Positions 44,944 through 57,496 of a stretch of DNA of 64,000 nt are shown here, piece by piece. The DNA is from Archivesica marissinica (lineage: Eukaryota; Mollusca; Bivalvia; Venerida; Vesicomyidae), in contig CM026401.1 of NCBI GenBank assembly GCA_014843695.1, positions 50,580,430 to 50,644,429 of the forward strand, written 5' to 3'. Numbering within the stretch: position 1 is the stretch's first letter; each line of letters starts with the position of its first letter. The notes under the pieces were generated by a model. The model saw nothing but the letters and a program-made list of their open reading frames with translations. It searched no databases and was not told the DNA's origin. The position numbers and the translations under genes were made by a program.

Positions 44944-45429
44944 AGGATCAACATTCATACGTAATACAATGCCTGTATCATGAACAACAAGAGTTATGGT
45001 ACAGATTTACCGTTATATCTCACCAGTGGCAATGCATATAACTATTCCGATTTAAATTATCTCTAAAAACGAGAGTTCCAAGAACAATAAAAAAAAAGAA
45101 GGTGAATCTGACCATTATATGAAATCCTACTTTCACTTTTGAGAGTTTGAAAACTGCAAAAACAGTTTCTTAATTATAAGTTGGTGTTTGGTTTATTTGG
45201 GAATAATTTGAAGTAGCAATGCTATTTATATGTAAAAATGCATACTTTATTGCTAATGGTGATGTAATGTCGCTTTAAATCATTTTATTTGAATAAATAA
45301 CGAGGTAAGCCAGTTAATGTAGTTTTGTAAAATTTGTATTATTTATATGAAAAAAATGTCTTATGCTTTGGTTTAACATTCTTCATATATGTTGTGAACA
45401 TTGTGTTTATTAAGTATCTCGAATAGCTT

Positions 45430-46710
45430 GCAGGGAACGAATGCCTCAAATATCATCAGCAGTATGTCTGCTGCTCCCTCAAATATCATAAGCAGTATAT
45501 CTGCTGCTCCCTCAAATATCAGCAGTATGTCTGCTGCTCCCTCCAATATCATCAGCAATATGTGTGCTGCTCCCTCAAATATCATCAGCAGTATGTGTGC
45601 TACTCCCTCAAATATCATCAGCAGTATGTCTGCTGCTCCCTCAAATATCATCAGCAGTATGTCTGCTGCTCCCTCAAATATCATCAGCAATATGTGTGCT
45701 GCTCCCTCAAATATCATCAGCAGTAGGTCTGCTGCTCCCTCAAATATCATCAGCAATATGTGTGCTGCTCCCTCAAATATCAGCAGCAGTATGTCTGCTG
45801 CTCCCTCAAATATCATCAGCAGTATGTCTGCTGCTCCCTCAGATATCATCATCAGTATGTCTGCTGCTCCCTCAAATATCAGCAGTATGTCTGCTGCTCC
45901 CTCCAATATCATCAGCAATATGTGTGCTGCTCCCTCAAATATCATCAGCAGTATGTCTGCTGCTCCCTCAAATATCATCAGCAGTATGTCTGCTGCTCCC
46001 TCAAATATCATCAGCAGTATGTCTGCTGCTCCCTCAAATATCATCATCAGTATGTCTGCTACTCCCTCAAATATCATCATCAGTATGTCTGCTGCTCCCT
46101 CAAATATCATCAGCAGTAGGTCTGCTGCTCCCTCAAATATCATCAGCAATATGTCTGCTGCTCCCTCAAATATCATCAGCAATATGTGTGCTGCTCCCTC
46201 CAATATCATCATCAGTAGGCCTGATGCTCCCTCAAATATCATCAGCATAACAATATGTCTGCTGCTCCCTCAAATATCATCAGTATGTCTGCTGCTCCCT
46301 CCAATATCATCATCAGTATGCCTGCTGCTCCCTCCAATATCATCATCAGTATGTCTGCTACTCCCTCAAATATCATCAGCATAACAATATGTCTGCTGCT
46401 CCCTCCAATATCATCATCAGTATGCCTGCTGCTCCCTCAAATATCATCATCAGTATGTCTGCTGCTCCCTCAAATATCATCATCAGTATGTCTGCTGCTC
46501 CCTCAAATATCATCAGCAATATGTGTGCTGCTCCCTCAAATATCATCATCAGTATGTCTGCTGCTCCCTCAAATATCATCATCAGTATGTCTGCTGCTCC
46601 CTCAAATATCACCAGCAATATGTCTGCTGCTCCCTCAAATATCATCAGCAGTATGTCTGCTGCTCCCTCAAATATCATCAGCAGTATGCCTGCTGCTCCC
46701 TCAATTTGAA
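45430..46710. repeat. 33-bp minisatellite, about 38 copies
   Basis: Unit tgctgctccctcaaatatca plus tcagcagtatgtc. The 33-bp period opens long frames on both strands (SAAPSNIISSM on +; FEGAADILLMI on -). Frame-breaking variants (a 3-base loss, or ataaca insertions near 46245 and 46380) and stop-like variants (agtaggtct) occur. No start context or conserved domain, so no gene is called. Confidence 0.94.
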
Positions 46711-47290
46711 ATGAGATTGTTGCGATAGTTGACAAACAGCAGCGAGATTTGTTTCGTGTCCCTGTAAGCTATGTGAGGTACTTGTTTTTTTTTATCCACT
46801 ATCTTTTTGCACATTGTTCAAGAGTATTTGATCGTAAAAGGTCTAAAATAAAGGGGTTCGTTCATCACAAGACCATCGATGATCTCTCTAAATTAAAGTA
46901 CATTTGTAAACATACTCGGTGACCACAATATTTTCCACAAATTGTACAGACTCCTACCCAGCTAAAATGTGTGAAGAAAAAAACAACCCAAGGTAAATAA
47001 GATAGATATTCTATAGACTGTTCTATACTTGTAAACAGATTCTGAAGATGGCTACATGTACAGTCAAACCTGTGTTAGTGGTCACCTCTATTAAAGCAGC
47101 CAGGGTTCAATCTTACTTTGCACCATTATAATTACAACTTGTTGCAGTTCTGATTGGCTGAATCAGCCCATGTGATCGCCGTTCATAACCCAATCAATTG
47201 AAAAAGTATTCTCATATGATATTCATAGCAAACTACTTTTTGTATGGTGTGACAAATCAAAAGACACTTGTTTTATAATTTGTAAAATAT
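46711..47290. other. Unassigned DNA with one transposon fragment
   Basis: 47059-47105 is a truncated CAGTCAAACCTG-family end (acagtcaaacctgtgttagt). Otherwise nothing is supported. Confidence 0.5.
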
Positions 47291-47985
47291 TAGTTGACAG
47301 AAGTTGGAACTGGACTCTCGTAACAGGTTAAAATACACTGGTTCAAAGCTTGACAGAAGTTGAAACTGGACTCTCGTAACAGGTTAAAATACACTGGTTC
47401 AAAGCTTGACAGAAGTTGGAACTGGACTCTCGTAACAGGTTAAAATACACTGGTTCAAAGATTGACAAAAGTTGGAACTGGACTCTCGTAACAGGTTAGA
47501 ATACACTGGTTCAAAGCTTGACAAAAGTTGGAACTGGACTCTCGTAACAGGTTAAAATGCACTGGTTCATAGCTTGACAGTAGTTGGAACTGTACTCTCG
47601 TAACGGGTTAAAATACACTGGTTCATAGCTTGACAGAAGTTGGAACTGGACTCTCGTAACTGGTTAAAATACACTGGTTCAAAGTTTGACAGAAGTTGGA
47701 ACTGGACTCTCGTAACAGGTTAAAATGCACTGGTTCATAGCTTGACAGAAGTTGAAACTGGAATTTCGTAACAGGTTAAAATACACTGGTTCAAAGCTTG
47801 ACAGAAGTTGGAACTGGACTCTCATAACAGGTTAAAATGCACTGGTTCATAGCTTGACAGAAGTTGAAACTGGAATTTCGTAACAGGTTAAAATACACTG
47901 GTTCAAAGCATGACAGAAGTTGGAACTGGACTCTCGTAACTGGTTAAAATACACTGGTTCAAAGCATGACAGAAGTTGAAACTGG
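47291..47985. repeat. 56-bp minisatellite, about 12 copies
   Basis: Unit ttgacagaagttggaactgg, actctcgtaacaggttaaaa, tacactggttcaaagc. Confidence 0.94.
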
Positions 47986-48019
47986 TTGTCTTCATAAGAA
48001 GGTGGTCTTAACAAAGGTT

Positions 48020-49300
48020 GGACTGTACTAGCAATTTACTGGAGGATTTGTCTAGAATGGTTGTTGGAGACACATTATCTCTGGAGGAATTGTCTAGAAA
48101 GGTCATTAGAGACACATTATATCTGGATGAATTGTCTAGAATAGTTGTTATCTCTGGAGGAATTGTCTAGAAAGGTCGTTAGAGACACATTATCTCTGGA
48201 GGAATTGTCTAGAATGGTTGATAGAGACACATTATCTCTGGAGGAATTGTCTAGAATGGTTGTTAGAGACACATTATCTCTGGAGGAATTGTCTAGAAAG
48301 GTCGTTAAGAGACACATTATCTCTGGAGGAATTGTCTAGAATGGTCGATAGAGACACGTTATCTCTGGAGGAATTGTCTAGAATGATCGTTAGAGACACA
48401 TTATCTCTGGAGGAATTGTCTAGAATGGTTGTTAGAGACACATTATCTCTGGAGGAATTGTCTAGAATGGTTGTTAGAGACACATTATCTCTGGAGGATT
48501 TGTCTAGAATGGTTGTTAGAGACACATTATCTCTGGAGGAATTGTCTAGAATGGTTGTTAGAGACACGTTATCTCTGGAGGAATTGTCTAGAAAGGTCAT
48601 TAGAGACACGTTATCTCTGGAGGAATTGTCTAGAATGGTCGTTAGAGACATGTTATCTCTGGAGGAATTGTCTAGAAAGGGCGTTAGACACATTATCTCT
48701 GGAGGAATGGTCGATAGAGACACGTTATCTCTGGAGGAATTGTCTAGAATGGTTGTTATCTCTGGAGGAATTGTCTAGAATGGTTGTTAGAGACACATTA
48801 TCTCTGGAGGAATTGTCTAGAATGGTTGTTAGAGACACATTATCTCTGGAGGAATTGTCTAGAAAGGTCGTTAGAGACACGTTATCTCTGGAGGAATTGT
48901 CTAGAATGGTCGTTAGAGACACATTATCTCTGGAGGAAGTGTCTAGAAAGGTTGTTAGAGACACATTATCTCTGGGGGAATTGTCTAGAATGATCGTTAG
49001 AGACACATTATCTCTGGAGGAATTGTCTAGAAAGGTCATTAGAGACACGTTATCTCTGGGGGAATTGTCTAGAATGGTCGTTAGAGACACATTATCTCTG
49101 GAGTTGTCTAGAAAGGTCATTAGACACATTATCTCTGGGGGAATTGTCTAGAATGGTCGATAGAGACACGTTATCTCTGGGGGAATTGTCTAGAATGGTT
49201 GTTAGAGACACATTATCTCTGGAGTTGTCTAGAATGGTCGATAGAGACACGTTATCTCTGGGTGAATTGTCTAGAATGGTTGTTAGAGACCCGTATCTCG
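48020..49300. repeat. 42-bp minisatellite, about 30 copies
   Basis: Unit ggaattgtctagaatggttg plus ttagagacacattatctctgga. It contains TCTAGA in each copy. The period of 42 keeps a 14-residue frame open (SLEELSRMVVRDTL) on + and a matching one on -. Deleted units break the frame, so a gene is not called. Confidence 0.95.
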
Positions 49301-49844
49301 GGGTTGTCCTTGGGAATAGGTGGTCATTATTAGGAGGTGGCATTTATCACAGGTTGAACTGTTTTGGTTTTTTTCTGTGTATTTTATTATTAGTAGGATG
49401 TTTTTTCTTGGACCTAGTATATTGTATTGAAACGATGCATCCTGTGGTTTGCCAAATACGATGTAAATCTATTGCAATTTCTCGGCCAAATAACTGTTTT
49501 ACAAAACTAAATGTAGCACATTACTTTCATTTGTTTCATTCATTGTTGTATTGTAAATCGGAAAAAGCTCATATTTTGGTAATGTTTGCATTCAGAAGTT
49601 ATTACACGAACGTTGTACTTGAAACATAAAATTGAATGGTGGTCATACATAGACAGCTTGCATCTTATCGTTTTGCCAAAAAGTACATTGTTCATGTTGA
49701 AGATCGATGCAACAGGAAATCTCCCTCCCCCTAACTGAAACTCCCATGGCCTAGGAATCCCCCCCCCCCACATACACCTGTCCAATGTAAAATATATACA
49801 TTACAATTGATGGGTAGCAGACTGAACCTGGAAATATTACACCT
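49301..49844. other. Unassigned stretch
   Basis: No supported feature. Confidence 0.5.
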
Positions 49845-50365
49845 AACCCAGGTATTTCCCAGCAGACCAACCCTGAAAAGTCTACCACCCACTCCTGTAC
49901 ATATATACTTGTATATTAATAATTTAATATATAGAGTGTGGTTGGGGGGGGGGGTATTTCCCAGCAGACCAACCCTGAAAAGTCTACCACCCACTCCTGT
50001 ACATATATACTTGTATATTAATAATTTAATATATAGAGTGTGGTGGGGGGGGGGGTATTTCCAAGCAGGCTGACCCTGGAAATTCTACTCCACTCCTATC
50101 CCTGTACATCTATGTATATAGAGTAGAGGGTTTATTACCAGCAACTGACCCTGAAAAGTCTACCCCCCTCTACAACCCCAGAACATGTATTTAGAGTGTG
50201 TGTGTGTGGGGGGGGGGTGTATTACCAAGCACACCAACCCTAGTAATTCTAAAACCCCTAACCCAGTACATGCATTAATATAGAGTGGGGGAGGAGTATT
50301 TACTAGCAGGCTGACCCTGAAAATGCTACCTACACCCCTGTACATGGTATATAGTGAGGGGGGTA
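49845..50365. repeat. Degenerate repeat of about 120 bp, about five copies
   Basis: Shared phrases: tatttcccagcagaccaacc, ctgaaaagtctaccacccac, tcctgtacatatatacttgt, each ending in a G-rich run. The first two copies are nearly identical; later ones shrink and diverge. Confidence 0.85.
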
Positions 50366-50655
50366 TTTCTCAACAGGTACTTAAGTTGTCCTGTATTTTG
50401 ATGATGTATCTGTAAGAGTAAGTGTTTTATGAAATGCACACTTTGACATGCGATGCAAAACACTAATATATATGATTTTTCTCCATTTTACAAGGTTTGT
50501 CCAGGCTTTCCAGAGATCACCATTCCTTTAGAAACAAATCGCAGAGTTTCCAATTAGTTAGACCAGCGCAGGGGCAGCTAGAAATGCATCATGATGTAGA
50601 TTAACCCCGCCCACTCCGGAATAATACAGTACAGTAACAATTGTGTTAAACTCGT
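50366..50655. other. Unassigned stretch
   Basis: No supported feature. Confidence 0.5.
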
Positions 50656-50842
50656 GGAAGTCGCAACGTTCGCTTCAGGTGGAAGAGGCCCGGAGTTCAC
50701 ACCCAGCTTTAGCCGTTGCGATTGTGCCCTTAAACAAGGCACTTAAATCCCTCGAATTCTCATGGATTCCATCAGGAATGAGGTCTCGAGAGCGATTAAG
50801 CTAATGCATCAATTTCGTAATTGAGCTAAAATAATTTTGTGT
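50656..50842 (+). mobile_element. SINE family A, diverged, head partly deleted
   Basis: ggaagtcgcaacgttcgctt, core gccgttgcgattgtgccctt, tail attgagctaaaataattttg. Confidence 0.82.
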
Positions 50843-51006
50843 ACAAGCAAACCTGTGTTATGTAGCTAGCCAAGGGAATCTCAGAAAGTGGCTGCTTAAT
50901 AGAGGTCAAATGAATAATAAAACAACATATTGGGAATCTGGAAACTGGCTACTTAATACAGGTTGGCTGCTTAATAGAGGTGACCACTAACACAGGTTTA
51001 ACTGTA
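50843..51006 (-). mobile_element. TA-flanked element, CAGTCAAACCTG family
   Basis: Ends TACAAGCAAACCTGTGTTAT and ACACAGGTTTAACTGTA. The 48 bp after it (51007-51054: atgttgtactgctttataaa, cataccccatgc) is the reverse complement of the sequence beside the copy at 2565. Further right, 51060-51135 ends gccgtaaaacaccattcatt with a (cattcatt) tail, a probable SINE/LINE 3' fragment. Confidence 0.78.
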
Positions 51007-51274
51007 ATGTTGTACTGCTTTATAAACATACCCCATGCAAAACTTTCATACACTCGACAATAAACATAACTTTAATGCGCGCTACATGACCGTAGATGTC
51101 GATGCGCCGTAAAACACCATTCATTCATTCATTAACACAGGTTTGACTGTATACAAAATTTCCCCAAGAAGTACACATGAGTAAATCGGGCAGAGCTCTA
51201 ACCATCTATAGATGGATTATCGATGGAGGCCACAGAGTGGAATCGCGTCTATGAATATGTCCTCGATGCTGCTT

Positions 51275-51501
51275 TTAACCAGTAACATGCCGAATAAATT
51301 GGACGGAATGTGCAAACAACATAGATCCAGATCTGCTGCAGCATTACGCTGCGTCTGATCAGGATCATCTATGTTGTTTGCTATTCAGACAATTGATTTA
51401 ACTCCACTATCCGAATAGTAAACAAACATAGAGCCAGATCTGATGGCACATCTGCTGTTTGCAAAAGCGACTTTAGTCGTAATTGGCAGGTTATGGGTTA
51501 A
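51275..51501. mobile_element. TTAA-ended MITE related to 27354-27601
   Basis: Ends TTAACCAGTAACATGCCGAA and GGCAGGTTATGGGTTAA are imperfect inverted repeats. The inside shares caaacaacatagatccagat and tctatgttgtttgctattc with the MITE after the zinc-finger gene. Confidence 0.72.
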
Positions 51502-51784
51502 GATGTGTTCAAAGTCTTGAAAAAGTAGTCCCAACTTGTAGAAAAACACATTCATGAATTGTTGGCTGCTACAATTATTTGAACTATTTATAGCCTTTAT
51601 TTTACCCAGCATGCAAAAGAGCTTAGCCTGAAATACTCTCTGGAAATGCTGTGCAAACATTGTTTTTCTTGCAATATTTAAGGAAACTGCATGCAAAAGT
51701 TGGTAATATACAGTGTATTTGAAAGCTCTACTTCATATAGGGGTAGTTGTCTGGATATAACTTTTGGTATGTTTGTGGACATTT

Positions 51785-52850
51785 TGGGGTGGTATGTGTT
51801 GTAGAGTGGTGGATCATAGAGTATGTAAAATGGAGTGGTGTATTACAGGGTGCAGTGTAGAGTATGTAAAATGGAGTGGTGTATTACAGGGTGCGGTGTA
51901 GAGTATGTAAAATGGAGTGGTGTATTACAGGGTGCAGTGTAGAGTATGTAAAATGGAGTGGTGTATTACAGGGTGCGGTGTAGAGTATGTAAAATGGAGT
52001 GGTGTATTACAGGGTGAGGTGTAGAGTATGTAAAATGGAGTGGTGTATTACAAGGTGTGGTGTAGAGTATGTAAAATGGAGTGGTGTATTACAGGGTGCA
52101 GTGTAGAGTATGTAAAATGGAGTGGTGTATTACAGGGTGCGGTGTAGAGTATGTAAAATGGAGTGGTGTATTACAGGGTGAGGTGTAGAGTATGTAAAAT
52201 GGAGTGGTGTATTACAAGGTGCGGTGTAGAGTATGTAAAATGGAGTGGTGTATTACAGGGTGCGGAATAGAGTATGTAAAATGGAGTGGTGTATTACAGG
52301 GTGCAGTGTAGAGTATGTAAAATGGAGTGGTGTATTACAGGGTGCTGTGTAGAGTATGTAAAATGGAGTGGTGTATTACAGGGTGCTGTATAGAGTATGT
52401 AAAATGGAGTGGTGTATCACAGGGTGTGGTGTAGAATATGGAAAATGGAGTGGTGTATTACAGGGTGCGGTGTAGAGTATGTAAAATGGAGTGGTGTATT
52501 ACAGGGTGCGGTGTAGAGTATGCAAAATGGAGTGGTGTATCACAGGGTGCGGTGTAGAGTATGAAAAATGGAGTGGTGTATTACAGGGTGCGATGTAGAG
52601 TATGTAAAATGGAGTGGTGTATCACAGGGTGCGGTGTAGAGTATGAAAAATGGAGTGGTGTATTACAGGGTGCGATGTAGAGTATGTAAAATGGAGTGGT
52701 GCATCACAGGGTGCGGTGTAGAGTATGTAAAATGGAGTGGTGTATTACAGGGTGTGGTGTAGAGTATGTAAAATGGAGTGGTGTATTACAGGGTGCTGTA
52801 TAGAGTATGTAAAATGGAGTGGTGTATTACAAGGTGCGGTGTAGAGTTTA
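51785..52850. repeat. 41-bp minisatellite, about 26 copies
   Basis: Unit gtatgtaaaatggagtggtg plus tattacagggtgcggtgtaga. Variant order shows block copying (51819-52025 against 52075-52180). Confidence 0.95.
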
Positions 52851-52959
52851 AAGAGTTTGGGTGCAGTGTAGACTGTGAAAGGGTTCATTTAAGACTGTAC
52901 TTGAAGGGTGCGGTTTAGACTGCGAAGGGGTTTGGTAATAAGTCTTGAACAGCGAGATG

Positions 52960-53215
52960 TATACTACAACGGTGCAGTGTAGACTACTACGGTGCAGTGT
53001 AGACTAATACAGTGCAGGGTAGACCACTACAGTGTGGCATAGACCACTACGGTGCGGTGTAGACCACTATGGTGCAGTGTAGACCACTATGGTGCAGTGT
53101 AGACCACTATGGTGCAGTGCAGGCAACTACGGTGCGGTGTAGACCACTACGGTAAGGTGTAGACCACTATAGTGCAGTATAGGCAACTACGGTGCGGTGT
53201 TGACTATTATGGTGC
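52960..53215. repeat. 20-bp minisatellite, about 12 copies
   Basis: Unit ggtgcagtgtagaccactac. It shares gggtgcggtgtaga with the adjoining 41-bp array, from which it may derive. Confidence 0.9.
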
Positions 53216-53559
53216 GGCATACTCTAACTACTAATCAGTATTCACATGCTAATCTCTTGCCAATTAATTAATGTTCGTATTAACGGTCACATTCAGTTAT
53301 ATTGTAAATATTTTAGACTGAATGCATGCAGCTTCCTTAACTAATTATGATTGTTTGCTTAACATCTAAATATAGTTGTTCATTTCCAGATGTTTTCCTT
53401 TCAAGGCACCAGGTTTTTGTATTTTAGTGGATTAAATATAGTACTTTGCTAAGCAAATATCGCTTTGTTAAATGTAAAAATAAAATATTTCAACCAAGTT
53501 GAAACAAAATTTTATATAGTCTGTTTTCTGTTATTATCACCCATCCCCCTCCCACCCCA
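53216..53559. other. Unassigned stretch
   Basis: No supported feature. Confidence 0.5.
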
Positions 53560-53768
53560 AAGTCCCGAGAGATGCAACAAAGACCCGAGAGATGCAGCAA
53601 AGACCCAAGAGATGCAGCAAAGTCCCGAGAGATGCAGCAAAGACCCGAGAGATGCAGCAAAGACCCGAGAGATGCAGCAAAGTCCCGAGAGATGCAGCAA
53701 AGTCCCGAGAGATGCAGCAAAGACCCGAGAGATGCAGCAAAGTCCCGAGAGATGCAGCAAAACCCAGG
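53560..53768. repeat. 20-bp minisatellite, 10 copies
   Basis: Unit agtcccgagagatgcagcaa, alternating agtccc/agaccc. Confidence 0.95.
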
Positions 53769-53801
53769 TGTTCAGTCCTTAGTACGCCTCTTGCGATTAA
53801 G

Positions 53802-54091
53802 CGTGTGTGATTTACGTTTATTTATCCGCTACCGGTTGCCCATATGAGCGATGCTTCCTGAAGAGATTATTCATTTTAGATTTTCGGAGGATAGTGCAAT
53901 GATACAGACAGAGACCCATTCCAGAGTCTCCTCTAGTTCTTTTACATGCACGGTGTACAGCACCGATATGAGATCTTGGTTTAAAGTCCCTACCTGAAAG
54001 ACTTAATTTTATTAGGGTCAGACGGGGAATCGAATCTGCAATCCCTGGATTACCAGTCCAGCGTGTTACCACTGGACTACAGATCCGTCTG
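53802..54091 (-). mobile_element. SINE family D, inverted
   Basis: On - : head tgtagtccagtggtaacacg and gattcgattccccgtctgac; ends near ggtagcggataaataaacgt. The 20-bp array lies just beyond its 3' end. Confidence 0.87.
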
Positions 54092-54344
54092 TGCGTATAA
54101 CCCGAGTAATACAGTTGTACAAATTCTAATGCTGTGTAGCCCGGAATTATAAATCTTACGATTCTGCAGAACCACACACCATTTTGGCATAATTTTATCT
54201 GCAATATCCTGGCATTCACCACACGGAATTTATTGAGGCTAGGTCACTCTATGAAATTTCTACAGAAAGTAATTCTCGGGGCCTGTCCTGGCTTTTATTT
54301 TTTTGTAGCCAATTTTGTTTAGCCAATCACGACATTCGCGCTTT

Positions 54345-55662
54345 ATTTCTTTATAACCATTTCATTCATTAAGATAACATGCTCAATGTTGGACCATTTA
54401 TAGGGTTATCCCTGCTCATTCATTAAGATAACATGTTCAATGTTGGACCATTTATAGAGTTATCCCTGTTCATTCATTAAGATAACATGTTCAATGTTGG
54501 ACCATTTATAGAGTTATCCCTGCTCATTCATTAAGATAACATGTTCAATGTTGGACCATTTATAGAGTTATCCCTGCTCATTCATTAAGATAACATGTTC
54601 AATGTTGGACCATTTATAGAGTTATCCCTGCTCATTCATTAAGATAACATGCTCAATGTTGGACCATTTATAGAGTTATCCCTGCTCATTCATTAAGATA
54701 ACTTGCTCAATGTTAGACCATTTATAGAGTTATCCCTGCTCATTCATTAAGATAACATGTTCAATATTGGACCATTTATAGAGTTATCCCTGCTCATTCA
54801 TTAAGATAACTTGCTCAATGTTGGACCATTTATAGAGTTATCCCTGCTCATTCATTAAGATAACATGTTCAATGTTGGACCATTTATAGAGTTATCCCTG
54901 CTCATTCATTAAGATAACATGTTCAATGTTGGACCATTTATAGAGTTATCCCTGCTCATTCATTAAGATAACATGTTCAATGTTGGACCATTTATAGAGT
55001 TATCCCTGTTCATTCATTAAGATAACTTGCTCAACGTTGGACCATTTATAGAGTTATCCCTGTTCATTCATTAAGATAACATGTTCAACGTTGGACCATT
55101 TATAGAGTTATCCCTGCTCATTCATTAAGATAACATGTTCAATGTTGGACCATTTATAGAGTTATCCCTGTTCATTCATTAAGATAACATGTTCAATGTT
55201 GGACCATTTATAGAGTTATCCCTGCTCATTCATTAAGATAACTTGCTCAATGTTGGACCATTTATAGAGTTATCCCTGCTCATTCATTAAGATAACATGT
55301 TCAACGTTGGACCATTTATAGAGTTATCCCTGCTCATTCATTAAGATAACATGTTCAACGTTGGACCATTTATAGAGTTATCCCTGTTCATTCATTAAGA
55401 TAACTTGCTCAACGTTGGACCATTTATAGAGTTATCCCTGCTCATTCATTAAGATAACATGTTCAACGTTGGACCATTTATAGAGTTATCCCTGCTCATT
55501 CATTAAGATAACATGTTCAATGTTGGACCATTTATAGAGTTATCCCTGCTCATTCATTAAGATAACATGTTCAACGTTGGACCATTTATAGAGTTATCCC
55601 TGTTCATTCATTAAGATAACATGCTCAACGTTGGACCATTTATAGAGTTATCCCTGCTCATT
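54345..55662. repeat. 54-bp minisatellite, 24-25 copies
   Basis: Unit tcattcattaagataacatg, ttcaatgttggaccatttat, agagttatccctgc. Variants (aacttgctc, aacgttgg, ctgttc) recur in shared order, indicating multi-unit duplication. Confidence 0.96.
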
Positions 55663-56457
55663 CTAATGATGTGCTTGTTTTGGCAGATGAAATAGACAAC
55701 ATTTATTACAAAATAAAACAGTACATACATGTAAAACTGTTCGAAATATTTCGATGAAATAGTATTTGCAGTTATAAACGGTGTACTAATCGAGACACCT
55801 TGTTCAAATTTTGACCTTTTATTCCCGGACCAACACAAGTGGTAATCTTTCACCAAATGTGTCACAGAATCTGAGAACTTTAACTAACCAAAGGGTCATG
55901 ATGGCCCTTTATCGCTAGCCTCACTCCATTTTTTACCCCGAGGTCACCATTTTAACAACTTTGAAATAGATTTACAGCGATCGTTCCTACCAAATGTTGC
56001 CAAAATCCGACCGGTGGTTTGTGAGATGTTTGAAGAATTTATGCTATTTTTAGACAGTGGCCATCTTTTATTCGCGACAACCGCCATTTTAGCAAATCTG
56101 AAAAGGCTTCACCAATGGACCATAACTATGAAATTTGGCTACCATTGGGCAAGTGGATTGGATGAAGAAGAATTTTAATAATATAAGAACAATCTTTTGG
56201 TGGCCATCTTGTATGACAAAATTATGCGATTTTGACAACAATTACATCAAAGCCTAGTCATTACCTTCAATTTGATATATGACATAACCATTTTCGCTTC
56301 AAAATAAAATTTGACCTCCAGGGCCACACCCCATTTTTGATCCCGGGGTCACCATTTGGAACAACTTTTGAATTTTTCCTACCAAGATTCGTCAAAATCC
56401 GCCTGGCGGTTATTTTACCCATGTCACCCCCTAAGACGAGCCCGGAAAAGATCAAAG
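55663..56457. repeat. Degenerate dispersed repeat with two related halves
   Basis: ccccgaggtcaccattttaa with ctaccaaatgttgccaaaatccgaccggtggtt split across about 55935-56015, and gatcccggggtcaccatttg with ctaccaagattcgtcaaaat near 56338-56412, are clearly related. It looks like an old repeat; class unknown. Confidence 0.5.
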
Positions 56458-56840
56458 TACAGTCTACATCCGTTATGTCAAAGTCGGTTATGCCGAATTA
56501 TCCGGTTATCTCGAAGACGGATCAAAATCCTGTTTCAGACACTCATTTACATACAGTCAAACCTGTGCTAGTGGTCACTTTTATTAAGCAGCCAACCTGT
56601 AGTATGCAGCCAGTTTTCAAATTCCCAATATGTTGTTTTATTATACATTTGACCTCTATTAAACAGCCACCTATGCTAAGCAGCCACTTTCTTTGATTCC
56701 CTTGGCTGGCTGCTTATGACAGGTTTGACTGTATACGGTAACTGAATCTGTTTATATCGCATTTCGTTAAGTCAAACTTCGGTTATATCGAAGTATTTTG
56801 TTCGGTCCGACGGAATTCGACATGACGGATGTAGACTGTA
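56458..56840. mobile_element. CAGTCTACATCCG inverted-repeat element, copy 1, interrupted
   Basis: Ends TACAGTCTACATCCGTTATG and GACGGATGTAGACTGTA. It is interrupted at 56552-56733 by a CAGTCAAACCTG element. The uninterrupted copy 2 is at 56956-57140 in the opposite orientation. Confidence 0.85.
56552..56733 (+). mobile_element. TA-flanked CAGTCAAACCTG element nested in another element
   Basis: TACAGTCAAACCTGTGCTAG to ACAGGTTTGACTGTA, intact inverted ends. Flanking sequence on both sides belongs to the CAGTCTACATCCG element. Confidence 0.87.
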
Positions 56841-56955
56841 TATATATATACATACATACAATGAGTTTATTACTCCTGAACTACCTTGGCTACTGTGTTA
56901 CATGTTCACAATCAACCATACAGAGATCTTGTGTAGAAGACATATAATGTGAAGG

Positions 56956-57140
56956 TACAGTCTACATCCGTTATGTCGAATTCCGTCGGACCGAACAAAT
57001 ACTTCGACATAACCGAAGTTTGACTTAACGAAATGCGATATAAACGGAGATGATAGTGTCTGAAACGGGACTTTGATCCGACTTCGAGATAACTGGAGAA
57101 TTCGACATAACCGACTTTGACATAATGGATGTAGACTGTA
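56956..57140 (-). mobile_element. CAGTCTACATCCG inverted-repeat element, copy 2, intact
   Basis: 185 bp, ends TACAGTCTACATCCGTTATG and ATGGATGTAGACTGTA. Internal repeats of ttcgacataaccga. A third fragment (ttgttcggtccgacagaatt) lies near 57440-57470. Confidence 0.85.
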
Positions 57141-57398
57141 CAACGTAATAATTTCATTAAAACATCCGGTTCGTATTTTAGGCAGATATCCAGAATAACA
57201 ACAACGACGCTAACTGAATTTTGTTCAATATTATCTTCCATAAGGAAATATGAAAATTGTGATGTTATAAATGATTATAATAAACCAGTTCTTTGTGTTA
57301 TATATTGCCTTTCTATAATTTTCTTTACAATTATGGTACTAATTTTACTTTTCGATCGGAAATTTATGATCGACAGGGGAGTAGCTAGAGATTTTGAA

Positions 57399-57438
57399 TT
57401 TAGTTTATACAAATTTATTTTAGCTCGATTGCGAAACA
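57399..57438 (-). mobile_element. SINE family A tail supplying a candidate ZNHIT2 polyadenylation signal
   Basis: On - this reads gcaatcgagctaaaataaat and ttgtataaact, the SINE A tail. AATAAA at 57414-57419 lies 78 bases beyond the ZNHIT2 stop codon in the correct orientation. Use of this signal is inference. Confidence 0.7.
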
Positions 57439-57496
57439 AAGTATTTTGTTCGGTCCGACAGAATTTGACATACAATTATATATATATATATACGTG

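Larger units (their letters stand above)
44253..45278. mobile_element. Outer TTAA-ended inverted-repeat element containing two further elements
   Basis: Left end TTAAAGCGACACTACATC and right end GATGTAATGTCGCTTTAA are inverted repeats with one mismatch. Inside lies a CCAACGATAACG element (44426-44943), itself interrupted by a TTAACCC MITE (44584-44828). Three insertion layers can be read in order of age. No transposase found. Confidence 0.78.

Noticed and set aside
45373..46735. 11-residue repeat protein (SAAPSNIISSM on +, FEGAADILLMI on -)
   Set aside because: Tempting because both strands are open for about 300 codons, but frame-shifting units, unchanged third positions and absence of a start or splice context point to a non-coding minisatellite.
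48117..49151. 14-residue repeat protein (SLEELSRMVVRDTL)
   Set aside because: A 42-bp minisatellite; several units have lost bases that break the frame, and both strands are open.
53465..53847. Gln/Arg/Glu-rich protein (REMQQ repeats)
   Set aside because: A 20-bp minisatellite read in several frames on both strands.
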